Assembly: GCA_964630925.1 (NCBI GenBank)
Contig: CAZVZK010000013.1
Span: 45,950 to 109,949, forward strand
Source: RGDT01 sp964630925
Lineage (GTDB): Bacteria > Planctomycetota > Planctomycetia > Gemmatales > Gemmataceae
DNA length: 64,000 nt
Direction of reading: 5' to 3'
Shown: piece after piece, positions 7,824-15,021 of the stretch
Layout: each line of letters begins with the position of its first letter
Numbering within the stretch: the stretch's first letter is position 1
Notes under the pieces: model-generated
What the model was told of the DNA's origin: nothing
Seen by the model: the letters and a program-made list of their open reading frames with translations, nothing else
Database searches by the model: none
Position numbers and translations under genes: made by a program

Positions 7824-10469
7824 TCAAACCTTGATCTCCGCCCGCAGCACCTTGTAATCGGTCTTGCCCGTGCCCAGCACAGGCAGCTTCTCCACCTTCC
7901 GCACCTCGTCCAGACGCATCACCCCGTGCATCCCCTCCTTGACGAGGTAGTCGTTGGCCGCACGCAGCGTCGTGTCCTCCGTGGTGAACAGCACGACCTT
8001 GCGTCCGCCGCCGTCGATCTCGATGCCCTCGACCGCCACGCGCGGGCCGTCCTTGGTCGGCGGGTACAGCCGCGCGAACGGCTCCTCGAGCGCCGGCAGG
8101 CTGATCATCTCGCCGCCCGCCTTGATGAAGCGCTTCAGACGCCCGCTGAACCGGATGTAGCCGTCGGCGTCCACCTCCACCAGGTCGCCCGTGACGTACC
8201 AGCGTTTGCCGCCCGCCTCGCGGAACGGCGATTCGCCCTCATGGCCGATGTAGCCGGGGAAGATCGTCGGCCCCGACACCAGAAGCATCCCCATCTGCCC
8301 GCGCTCCACCTGCTCGTCCGGCAGCGGGTGGTTGTCGGCGTCCAGCTTCACGACGCGCCCCTCCACGCTCCGCAGCGGCTTGCCCACCGTGCCGTGCTTC
8401 ACCGCTTTGGGCGGGTTGGCCGCCACCACCGGCGAGCACTCCGTGATGCCGTACCCCTCGACGATCACGGACTTCGGCGCGGCGGCGGCCATCCGCTTGA
8501 ACACCGACTCCGGGCACTTCTCGGCGCCGACCACGGCGATCTCCACCGCCGCCAGCTCGCCCGGCTCGGCACGCTCCAGGATGTAGCTCACGAACGTCGG
8601 CGTGCCGATGAGGATGGTGGTCTTGTAGCTGCCGCACTTGCGGGCCAGCGCCGCGGCGTCGGTCGGGTCGGGGTGGCGGACGACGCGGATGCCGGCCAGG
8701 ATGGGCAGGAGCCCCGTGATCGACATGCCGAAGCTGTGGAACGCCGGCAGGAAGCCGAGCATGGAGTGACGGCGGTCGATGTCCACCAGCGCCAGCACGT
8801 CCTTCATGTTGGTCAGCAGGTTGCGGTGCGTCAGCGGCACGGCCTTGGGCGCCTTCTCAGAGCCGGAGGTGAACAGCACCACCGCCGGCTCGTCCGGATT
8901 CCTCTTCGGCACGGCCGATCGCACCGAGCCGGGGAGCCACTGCACCGTCAGGAGCGTCGTCATCTTCTCCCACGTCGAGACGCCCTTGCTCAGCTCCTCC
9001 AGATACACGAAGGTTGTGCCCGGCACCTCGATGCCGAGCCGGTCGATGACGGCCTTCGACGACAGCACCCGCTCCAGCTTCATGAGGCGGGCCGCGTGCG
9101 CGAGGTTGGCCTGCCCCGTGGTCCAGTTCAGCACCACGGGCAGCTTGCCCGCGAGATAGCAGCCGAGGATGGCGACGTCGCAGCCGACGGCGGCGGGCAG
9201 CAGCACGCCGACGGCATCGCCGGGCAATTCCTTGATGCGGCGGGACATGATGAGGGCGCCGACGAGGAGGCGTTCGTAGCTCATGACGCCGGCGCGGTCG
9301 TCGGCGACGACGACATCGCTTCGGTTGGACAGGGCGCGGGCGACGAACGCCTCGGCGACGGTGTCGCCCAGGATCTCGGGCTTGAGGCCCCCCGAGGGCG
9401 GGGCGAACCACTTGGGGTCGGGGGGCTTGGGCGGCTCGCGCTTGGCGAGGCCGGCCGCCAGGGCGTAAAGCTCACCGACGGTGTTGGGGACGGCGTCGCC
9501 GTGGAAGCCGAAGCGGCGTTCGACCTTGAGGCTGAGCTCCATGCGGTCGAGGCTGTCCAGGCCGAGGGTGTCGAGGTGCGTCTCGGCCTGGAGGGCCTTC
9601 GTCCCCGGCTGGTGCAGCTTCTCGTTGAGGATCTCATCGACGGCGTGGCGTGTCTCCTCCTTGACGTTGGACAGGTCCACCTCGTCGGCGGCGGCGAGGC
9701 TGGGGTACTCGCGCGTGGCGGCGCCGAACAGGAAGTGGTAGGGGACGAACGTCGGCGCCTCCGGAACGCCGCCCGGGTTGTACCAGTTCTCGAGGAAGGG
9801 GTTGAGCACCTCGCGGTCCAGGCCCGGGAGCTGGGAGGGCTCCATGACCTCCAGCTCCATCGTGACCTGGCGGCGTGGGGCGAAGAAGAGGAGGTTGGCG
9901 AGCAGGACGCCGATGCCCTGGAAGACCCGCGTGATGAACGGCGGGGGGGTGCCGTCCCAGGCGTAGCTGAAGCTGCTGCCCCACAGGCCGCGGGTCCGCA
10001 ACAGAACGAGTTTGACATCCGGGACGGCCTTCAGGACATCCGAGAGGGTGCGCGCGGCGCCGAGCCTCTCGGCGCCGGCGCGTTCGAGGCGGCCCGCCGG
10101 CCACATGATGACGTTCTCGCCACGCTGGAGGGCGGCCTTGACCTCCTCGATGGCCTTGTTGGTGCGTTCGCGGGCCTCGGCGCTGGTCTGGCTGAGGTTC
10201 GGCACGCGGATGCCGTTCATCAGCAGCATGATGGGGTACAGGAGCGGGTTCTGGAAGTTGTCCTCGAAGAGGAGGGGGCGCGGGTCGAGGAGCGGGAACA
10301 TGTGCGTCAACACGTTGGGCGGGTCGATGTACGCGGGGTGGCTGGGTAGCACCAGGACGGGTCCCTTGATGCCCTTGAGCTTCTCGGCGCCCTTGACGGT
10401 GACGCTGTAGCGCAGCCACAGGACGAGGCGCGACACCCCCCACAGGCACCAACGCAGCAAGCCCACCAT
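7824..10469 (-). CDS. PlsC acyltransferase - ACP - AMP-dependent acyl ligase fusion
   Basis: 881 residues from ATG 10469; the frame extends 34 codons further but the extra part is Arg/Pro-rich noise. Residues about 20-280 are a PlsC-type phospholipid acyltransferase (LPSHPAYIDPPN in place of the usual HxxxxD box, then NVIMWPAGRLER). Residues about 310-385 resemble an acyl carrier protein with the phosphopantetheine site LGLDSLDRMEL. Residues 430-880 are an adenylate-forming ligase: FTSGSEKAPKAVPLTHRN (P-loop), VEGYGITECSP, WYVTGDLVEVDADGY and the C-terminal Lys in GTGKTDYK. Overall it resembles Aas (2-acyl-GPE acyltransferase/acyl-ACP synthetase) with a carrier domain placed between the halves. 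The HxxxxD Asp is present (HPAYID). Likely role: fatty-acid activation and transfer to lysophospholipid at the membrane. Confidence 0.88.
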   Translation of the reverse strand: MVGLLRWCLWGVSRLVLWLRYSVTVKGAEKLKGIKGPVLVLPSHPAYIDPPNVLTHMFPLLDPRPLLFEDNFQNPLLYPIMLLMNGIRVPNLSQTSAEARERTNKAIEEVKAALQRGENVIMWPAGRLERAGAERLGAARTLSDVLKAVPDVKLVLLRTRGLWGSSFSYAWDGTPPPFITRVFQGIGVLLANLLFFAPRRQVTMELEVMEPSQLPGLDREVLNPFLENWYNPGGVPEAPTFVPYHFLFGAATREYPSLAAADEVDLSNVKEETRHAVDEILNEKLHQPGTKALQAETHLDTLGLDSLDRMELSLKVERRFGFHGDAVPNTVGELYALAAGLAKREPPKPPDPKWFAPPSGGLKPEILGDTVAEAFVARALSNRSDVVVADDRAGVMSYERLLVGALIMSRRIKELPGDAVGVLLPAAVGCDVAILGCYLAGKLPVVLNWTTGQANLAHAARLMKLERVLSSKAVIDRLGIEVPGTTFVYLEELSKGVSTWEKMTTLLTVQWLPGSVRSAVPKRNPDEPAVVLFTSGSEKAPKAVPLTHRNLLTNMKDVLALVDIDRRHSMLGFLPAFHSFGMSITGLLPILAGIRVVRHPDPTDAAALARKCGSYKTTILIGTPTFVSYILERAEPGELAAVEIAVVGAEKCPESVFKRMAAAAPKSVIVEGYGITECSPVVAANPPKAVKHGTVGKPLRSVEGRVVKLDADNHPLPDEQVERGQMGMLLVSGPTIFPGYIGHEGESPFREAGGKRWYVTGDLVEVDADGYIRFSGRLKRFIKAGGEMISLPALEEPFARLYPPTKDGPRVAVEGIEIDGGGRKVVLFTTEDTTLRAANDYLVKEGMHGVMRLDEVRKVEKLPVLGTGKTDYKVLRAEIKV

Positions 10470-10586
10470 GGACGAGGCCCTCGCTCGGACGGTTTCTGGC
10501 ACTCTATTCGGATGGCACGGCCGTTGCCAGGGGCGTAACGCGCGGCGGGCCGTTGCCGGCGGGGCGGCCACCCATATGCTCCCCTC

Positions 10587-10601
10587 TGAGACGGCGTCTC
10601 A
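10587..10601. promoter_or_regulatory. Operator-like perfect palindrome
   Basis: TGAGACGGCGTCTCA, 7-bp arms around one base, ends 18 bases before ATG 10620 and just upstream of the ribosome binding site AAGGAGAGG (10608-10616). A palindrome here could bind a repressor or form a small hairpin in the leader. No second site was found. Confidence 0.45.
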
Positions 10602-10619
10602 ACAACAAGGAGAGGGGCG

Positions 10620-11291
10620 ATGCGACGATTCCTCGGCTGCGCGGCGTTGCTGGCGGTGATGGCGGGGCAGGCGTGGGGGCACTTCGTGTTCCTGCTGCCG
10701 GGCAAGGACGGCAAGGCGGAAGCGGTCTTCAGCGATAGCCTGGAGCCGGACAGCGAGGCGCTGCTCGACAAGATCAAGCACACGACGTTCACCTCGGGCG
10801 GGAAGAAGCTGAAGGCGGAGAAGGCCGGGGCCGTGCTGCGGGCCGAGTCGGCCGGCGACAGGGCGGCGTGGGTGTCCGCGGAGTGCCCCTACGGCGTCAT
10901 CACCAAGGGCAAGGTGCCGTTCAAGCTGACGTACTACGCCAAGACCGTGGTGAACGCGCCGGTGTCGAAGCGGCTCAACGGCAAGCTGCCCGAGGCGAAG
11001 GCACAGCCGCTGGACATCGAGGTGAGCCTGAAGGGAAAGACCTCGACGGCGAAGGTGACGTGGGGCGGCAAGCCGCTGGGGCGGTCGGAGGTGGTGCTGT
11101 ACGTGCCGGGCGTGAAGGAGCCGGTGACGGCGGAGACGAACGCCTCGGGCGTTGTGGTGCTGCCGGCGCCGACGGCGGCGGGGGTGTACGCGATCCGTGC
11201 GCGGCACGTCGAGATGAAGAAGGGCAAGGTGGACGACAAGGCGTATGACGAGGAGCGGGCCTACGCGACGGCGACGTTCGCGGTGGAGTGA
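10620..11291 (+). CDS. Secreted DUF4198-like protein
   Basis: 223 residues with a clear signal peptide (MRRFLGCAALLAVMAGQAWG, cleavage near AWG-HFVF). The mature protein starts HFVFLLPG, as DUF4198 proteins do, a periplasmic family often encoded near nickel/cobalt or other metal uptake genes and containing a C-terminal Ig/CNA-B-like fold. The C-terminal part (ETNASGVVVLPAPTAAGVYAIRA) is the typical carboxypeptidase-regulatory-like strand pattern. Strong ribosome binding site AAGGAGAGG. No transporter gene is adjacent, so a metal role is only inferred from the family. Confidence 0.82.
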   Translation: MRRFLGCAALLAVMAGQAWGHFVFLLPGKDGKAEAVFSDSLEPDSEALLDKIKHTTFTSGGKKLKAEKAGAVLRAESAGDRAAWVSAECPYGVITKGKVPFKLTYYAKTVVNAPVSKRLNGKLPEAKAQPLDIEVSLKGKTSTAKVTWGGKPLGRSEVVLYVPGVKEPVTAETNASGVVVLPAPTAAGVYAIRARHVEMKKGKVDDKAYDEERAYATATFAVE

Positions 11292-11292
11292 G

Positions 11293-11308
11293 CGCCCGAT
11301 GGCGGGCG
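11293..11308. terminator. Hairpin between convergent genes
   Basis: CGCCCG-atgg-CGGGCG directly after the 11291 stop and before the end of the minus-strand gene at 11342. No T-run follows, so termination activity is uncertain. Confidence 0.35.
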
Positions 11309-11341
11309 GCTTCCCCATGGCGCGGCGTCTCGGTCCCGCCC

Positions 11342-11854
11342 TCACCGGCGAAGACCTGCGTCGAGCTGGTGATAGAGCGCGTCCAGCCGACTGCCGCCAG
11401 CGCCGCGGACCGGCAGCCGCCGCACGACCTCGCGGACCGTCGGCGAGGCGTGCCCGATCGCCCATCGGGCCTCCTCATCACCGACGCGGGGATCGTCGGC
11501 AGCCGCGAGCTCGCGGGCCCGCGCCGCATACGCCGCTGGCCCGAGGGCGTGTTTCCCCTGGTCAAGGGTCGCCAAGGCGTGCATGTACGCGGCCGCCGCC
11601 GCCAGGCCCGCGGCGCGAGCGGCGGCCGTGGCGGCCGGATCGCCGACCTCGCGTGCCGCGGTGAGCGCCGCCCATGCGAGGGAGCGCAGCCGCGCCGTCC
11701 TCTTCCCCCCGCGTGCGAAGGCCCGGATGCCCTCGATGGCCTCGCGTGGCCGCGTGTCGGAGGGGGCCTTCGCCTCGAACAGCGGCAGCGCCCTCTCGGC
11801 GCAATCGGCGGCCCAGGACCCGATCAGCCGGCGGTCTTCTTCGCTCAGTTTCAT
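11342..11854 (-). CDS. Imm5-like putative immunity protein
   Basis: 170 residues, start ATG 11854. All-helical, very Ala/Arg-rich. The N-terminus LSEEDRRLIGSWAADCAERA followed by ALPLFEAKAP and RPREAIEGIRAFARG resembles the family annotated as Imm5-like or putative immunity proteins, with the later AAARAAGLAAAAAYMHALAT and LGPAAYAARA helices. Such proteins are usually thought to neutralise polymorphic toxins, but this family is also common as an orphan. It is 16 bases downstream of the coiled-coil gene at 11871-12260, so the two are probably co-expressed. No recognised toxin domain is in the window. Confidence 0.65.
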   Translation of the reverse strand: MKLSEEDRRLIGSWAADCAERALPLFEAKAPSDTRPREAIEGIRAFARGGKRTARLRSLAWAALTAAREVGDPAATAAARAAGLAAAAAYMHALATLDQGKHALGPAAYAARARELAAADDPRVGDEEARWAIGHASPTVREVVRRLPVRGAGGSRLDALYHQLDAGLRR

Positions 11855-11870
11855 CCATACCCCCGCCGAA

Positions 11871-12260
11871 CTACGGCTCGAAACCATACCCGGCGAGCTG
11901 AGCGAAATCCAGCTCGAAGACTTCGTCGTCGGCCAGGTGCGTGACGACCAGGCGCAGCTTCTGGATTTCGCGCTCCAGCTCAAATATGCGCTCGCACACC
12001 TTGCGGATCTCTTCCATCTGTTCACTGGAGATGTCTGACCCCGGGTGCAAGGGGGCGGCGTCCTCGGGGTTGCGGTATGTGACCCTCCCGCCGATGGCCC
12101 GGATCAAGTAGGAACGAACCAATGCGGGGTCTGCGAGGAACTCATCCAAGGCCCGGCCACGCCGAGCCAACCGCTGCTGGAGCTGCTCGATCCGTGTCGA
12201 CACAGCAGCCTTGATCTCACGGCCCATCTTCTTGAATCGCAACCCCACTTCCTTCCTCAC
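11871..12260 (-). CDS. Small coiled-coil protein, unknown
   Basis: 129 residues when started at GTG 12260, which has AGAAGGGGGG 6 bases upstream; the frame extends to TTG 12356 but that extension is poor in coding character. It contains a basic N-terminus, a helical segment (TRIEQLQQRLARRGRALDEF) and a second one after residue 78 (EQMEEIRKVCERIFELEREI), suggesting coiled coils. The C-terminus is acidic and aromatic. No known family was recognised. Its tight spacing to the Imm5-like gene makes it a candidate functional partner. Confidence 0.65.
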   Translation of the reverse strand: MRKEVGLRFKKMGREIKAAVSTRIEQLQQRLARRGRALDEFLADPALVRSYLIRAIGGRVTYRNPEDAAPLHPGSDISSEQMEEIRKVCERIFELEREIQKLRLVVTHLADDEVFELDFAQLAGYGFEP

Positions 12261-12368
12261 GCGGCCCCCCTTCTTCGCCGAAACACGTGATCCTCCAACA
12301 CCGCGCAGCCCATCACACACGACGCCTTGGCACCCGTCAAGGACAATCCGGGTCAAGAGGGGCCGCCC

Positions 12369-12923
12369 TCAAAGCATCTCGTGCAGGAAGTAGAAGAACC
12401 CGAACACCGCCGTCCCCAGCAGCAGCACCACCGCCAGCGCCAGCACGGCCCACAGCCCCCAGTTGATCGGCGCGTCCGGCTCGTCCGGCGCCCCGCCCGG
12501 CTCGGGCATCCGCAGCCCCAGCACGGCCCACCGCACCACAGCCGCACCCAGGACGGCGATGGCCGTGATCCCACCGAAGTGGTACTCCGTGAGCCCGTTG
12601 GCGACGCCCACGCCCGTCATGACGATGCCAGCCAGCACGAACAGCCCGCCCATGCAGGTGGCGAAGATGTAACCGCCCGCCGACCCCTGCCGCCGCATCC
12701 GCGTGCCGCAGTCGGCGCATTCGTAACCGGGCCGCCGCGAGAAGGCGTCGGGCGGCAGCGGATCGACCGCCCGCGACCCACACGCCGCGCACAGAAGCCC
12801 CGAATCGACGGCCTCGTCCGGCGCGTCGGCGGCCACGCGGCATTCGGGACACAGGACGCGCAGCCCCGCCGCATCTTTCTTGGAGCGGAGCCTCATGCCA
12901 CACTGCGGGCAGCGGACGAACAT
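12369..12923 (-). CDS. Zinc-ribbon membrane protein
   Basis: 184 residues, start ATG 12923 chosen because GGGAGG lies 8 bases upstream; GTG 12932 is an alternative. The N-terminal half carries three Cys-pair knuckles: CPQCGMRL..CPEC, CAACGSR and CADCGTRM, a pattern for two zinc ribbons. The second half has three membrane spans (about 82-105, 110-130, 160-184). Such proteins are common and uncharacterised in planctomycetes. Standing upstream of the 11871 gene with a 108-base gap, it may belong to a separate unit. Confidence 0.78.
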   Translation of the reverse strand: MFVRCPQCGMRLRSKKDAAGLRVLCPECRVAADAPDEAVDSGLLCAACGSRAVDPLPPDAFSRRPGYECADCGTRMRRQGSAGGYIFATCMGGLFVLAGIVMTGVGVANGLTEYHFGGITAIAVLGAAVVRWAVLGLRMPEPGGAPDEPDAPINWGLWAVLALAVVLLLGTAVFGFFYFLHEML

Positions 12924-12972
12924 CGCACGCACCTCCCGGCGTCGATTCTAACCCGACCCGCAGGAAAGACGA

Positions 12973-13000
12973 GCGGCCGGCCCCAATCGGAGCCGGCCGC
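12973..13000 (-). terminator. Probable terminator of the mucoidy-inhibitor-like gene
   Basis: Perfect 9-bp stem GCGGCCGGC / GCCGGCCGC with a 10-nt loop, 28 bases after the minus-strand stop at 13029. On the minus strand it is followed by TCGTCTTTCC, a weak T-rich tail. Confidence 0.55.
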
Positions 13001-13028
13001 CCTCGATCAACCGAACAGACGGGTCAGG

Positions 13029-14987
13029 TCACTTCGACAGGAAGCTCCCGAAGTTCGCCTGCCGGTCCAGCTCGAGTTTGAACTCGTAGTTGATGGCCGC
13101 GGCCTTCTCGCCCTTGTTCTCCGGCGTGATCTCCATGTCCCACCGCAGCAGGTTCATGGTCCGCTCCTCGCGCACGTACACCGGGTCCTTGCACGTCTCC
13201 GGCGACGCCTTCACCAGCGTCACGCCCAGCGCCTCGTTCTCGCCGGTCGGCAGGCGGTCCCACACCTGCACCTTCACCTTCTCCGTCTTGTAGCTGGAGA
13301 TGAGGATGCGGTAGTCGAACTTCATGATCTGGTTGCCGCCCTGCACCGTCCGCGTCTTGTCCATCATCTGGCGGGTGACCTGCAGCTGCGGCTCCGTGCC
13401 CAGTCCGATGGTGAACGTCTCGCCGACGGCCACCAGCGGGATCGCCATCCGGCCCACGAAGTCGCTGCCCACGTACATCGTCGCCTCGCCCGGCAGCAGC
13501 ACGTTCTTGCTGCTGTTCACCAGGTTCGCCTGACGGTACACGTGCGGCGTCAGCACCGGGACCGCCTTGTAGAAGTAATCCGGATTCATCTCCATCCGCG
13601 TCACCTCGATCACCTGATCGTCGGTCCGCGACGGCACGCTCAGCTTATGGGCCAGGTGGTACGTCACGCTCGGCCCCTCGTTCTTCACGCCGCGGCCGAC
13701 CATCTCGCCGGCGGCCTTCTTGCCGTCCTCGACGCTCACGCACAGGTCACGCACCTGGTCCAGCACGGCGGCGTAGTTCTGCAGCTCGACGGCATCCTTC
13801 TCACGCCGCTCGTTGGCCACGCGCTGGGCCGCCCCACGCAGGTTGCGGGCCGCGTCGGCCAGCTCGGACGCCTTGGCGCCGGCGCCGGGGTTGGCGATGG
13901 CCAGACGCCCGGAGGGCGGGGCCGGCGGCAGGGGCATCGGCGCCGTGCCGGGCCGCGGCGGCGGGCCTCCCATGCCGGGCATGCCGCCCAGGTTCAGCCC
14001 GCTCTGCAGGCCGCTCAGGGTCACGCCCGTGCCGGCGCCGCCACGCGGCACCACGTTCACCGCCAGGGCGTGCAGCTCCGGCGGCGACGAGTTCAGCATC
14101 GGCTGCGCCGTCGAGAGCGTCATCGCCACCCGGTCCCAGTCCTCGCCCGTCTGCTGCAGGATGGAGGCCAGGTACTCGACCTGCATCGGGTCCTTCGCCG
14201 TCTTGCCCGCCCGGAACTTGTACTGCGGACGCCAGGCCGCCGAGCCGACCAGGTAGTTCAGCCGCACCTTGCCCGCCGCCGCGTTCTGCTTGTCGATCAC
14301 CAGGACCGCGTCGCGCTCGACCTTGTTCGACCCGGTGGACAGCTCACGCATCTTGCGGGTCGCGAACTCCATCGCCTCCTGGTTGTCGAGGATCTGCTCC
14401 TTCAGCTCGAACGCCTTCTTCGACTTCTCCGCACGCCCCTCGTTGAGGTACTTCGCCATCGCGATGATCTGGTCGCTGTCGAGCTTGCCCTTCTCCGTGG
14501 CGTGCGTCGTGTTCGCCGCCGTGAACTTCTCCAGCGAGCCCATGAACAGCATGCTGTTGGCGAGGATCTCGACCTCGTGCTGGATGCGCCGCTGCTTCGC
14601 CTGGAGGGTCTTCATCTCCTCCTCCAGCTTGCGCACCTCCTCGCGGGTGTCCTCGCGCACCGCCCGCGTGCGGAAGCGCGTCGTCAGCACCCGCAGCCCC
14701 TCGGCCGACTCGGTGTACAGCGTGCTGGGCATCGTCGCCTCGGGCAGCGGGTTGACCACCAGCTCGATCAGGCCCGCCCCCGCCGGCACCTCGACCTCGC
14801 GGCTGATCAGCGCGCTGTCCGGGTAGATCGTGACGTGGACGATCTTGCTCGTCGCGATGCGCGGCGCGTTCTTGTCATCGACGGCCTTGCCGGCCGCCGC
14901 GGTCCCGGTCCGCGGGTACAGGGTGATGGCCAGGGTGGCGAGGCACAGGGCCAGCCCGCCCGCCAGGTATGCCAGGCGTCGCTTCAT
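13029..14987 (-). CDS. Mucoidy inhibitor MuiA-like protein (DUF4140/DUF4139)
   Basis: 652 residues with an N-terminal signal anchor (residues 4-26). Residues about 48-145 are DUF4140 (IVHVTIYPDSALISREVEVP is a typical opening), followed by a helical coiled-coil region about 110-235 (EEVRKLEEEMKTLQAKQRRI). From about 245 the DUF4139 beta domain begins (VRLNYLVGSAAWRPQYKFRA) and ends with KGEKAAAINYEFKLELDRQ. A Gly/Pro-rich spacer is near 330-370. Members are exported proteins of poorly known role, first linked to suppression of mucoidy. A hairpin terminator follows. The family assignment is strong, the function is not. Confidence 0.88.
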   Translation of the reverse strand: MKRRLAYLAGGLALCLATLAITLYPRTGTAAAGKAVDDKNAPRIATSKIVHVTIYPDSALISREVEVPAGAGLIELVVNPLPEATMPSTLYTESAEGLRVLTTRFRTRAVREDTREEVRKLEEEMKTLQAKQRRIQHEVEILANSMLFMGSLEKFTAANTTHATEKGKLDSDQIIAMAKYLNEGRAEKSKKAFELKEQILDNQEAMEFATRKMRELSTGSNKVERDAVLVIDKQNAAAGKVRLNYLVGSAAWRPQYKFRAGKTAKDPMQVEYLASILQQTGEDWDRVAMTLSTAQPMLNSSPPELHALAVNVVPRGGAGTGVTLSGLQSGLNLGGMPGMGGPPPRPGTAPMPLPPAPPSGRLAIANPGAGAKASELADAARNLRGAAQRVANERREKDAVELQNYAAVLDQVRDLCVSVEDGKKAAGEMVGRGVKNEGPSVTYHLAHKLSVPSRTDDQVIEVTRMEMNPDYFYKAVPVLTPHVYRQANLVNSSKNVLLPGEATMYVGSDFVGRMAIPLVAVGETFTIGLGTEPQLQVTRQMMDKTRTVQGGNQIMKFDYRILISSYKTEKVKVQVWDRLPTGENEALGVTLVKASPETCKDPVYVREERTMNLLRWDMEITPENKGEKAAAINYEFKLELDRQANFGSFLSK

Positions 14988-15021
14988 CGTCCGATCCTCC
15001 CTCGGTTCAAGAGCGATTGTC

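Noticed and set aside
7143..10349. 1068-codon + strand frame opposite the acyltransferase-ligase and methyltransferase genes
   Set aside because: Arg/His/Val-rich antisense composition typical of high-GC shadows; it also reads through repeat copy 2.
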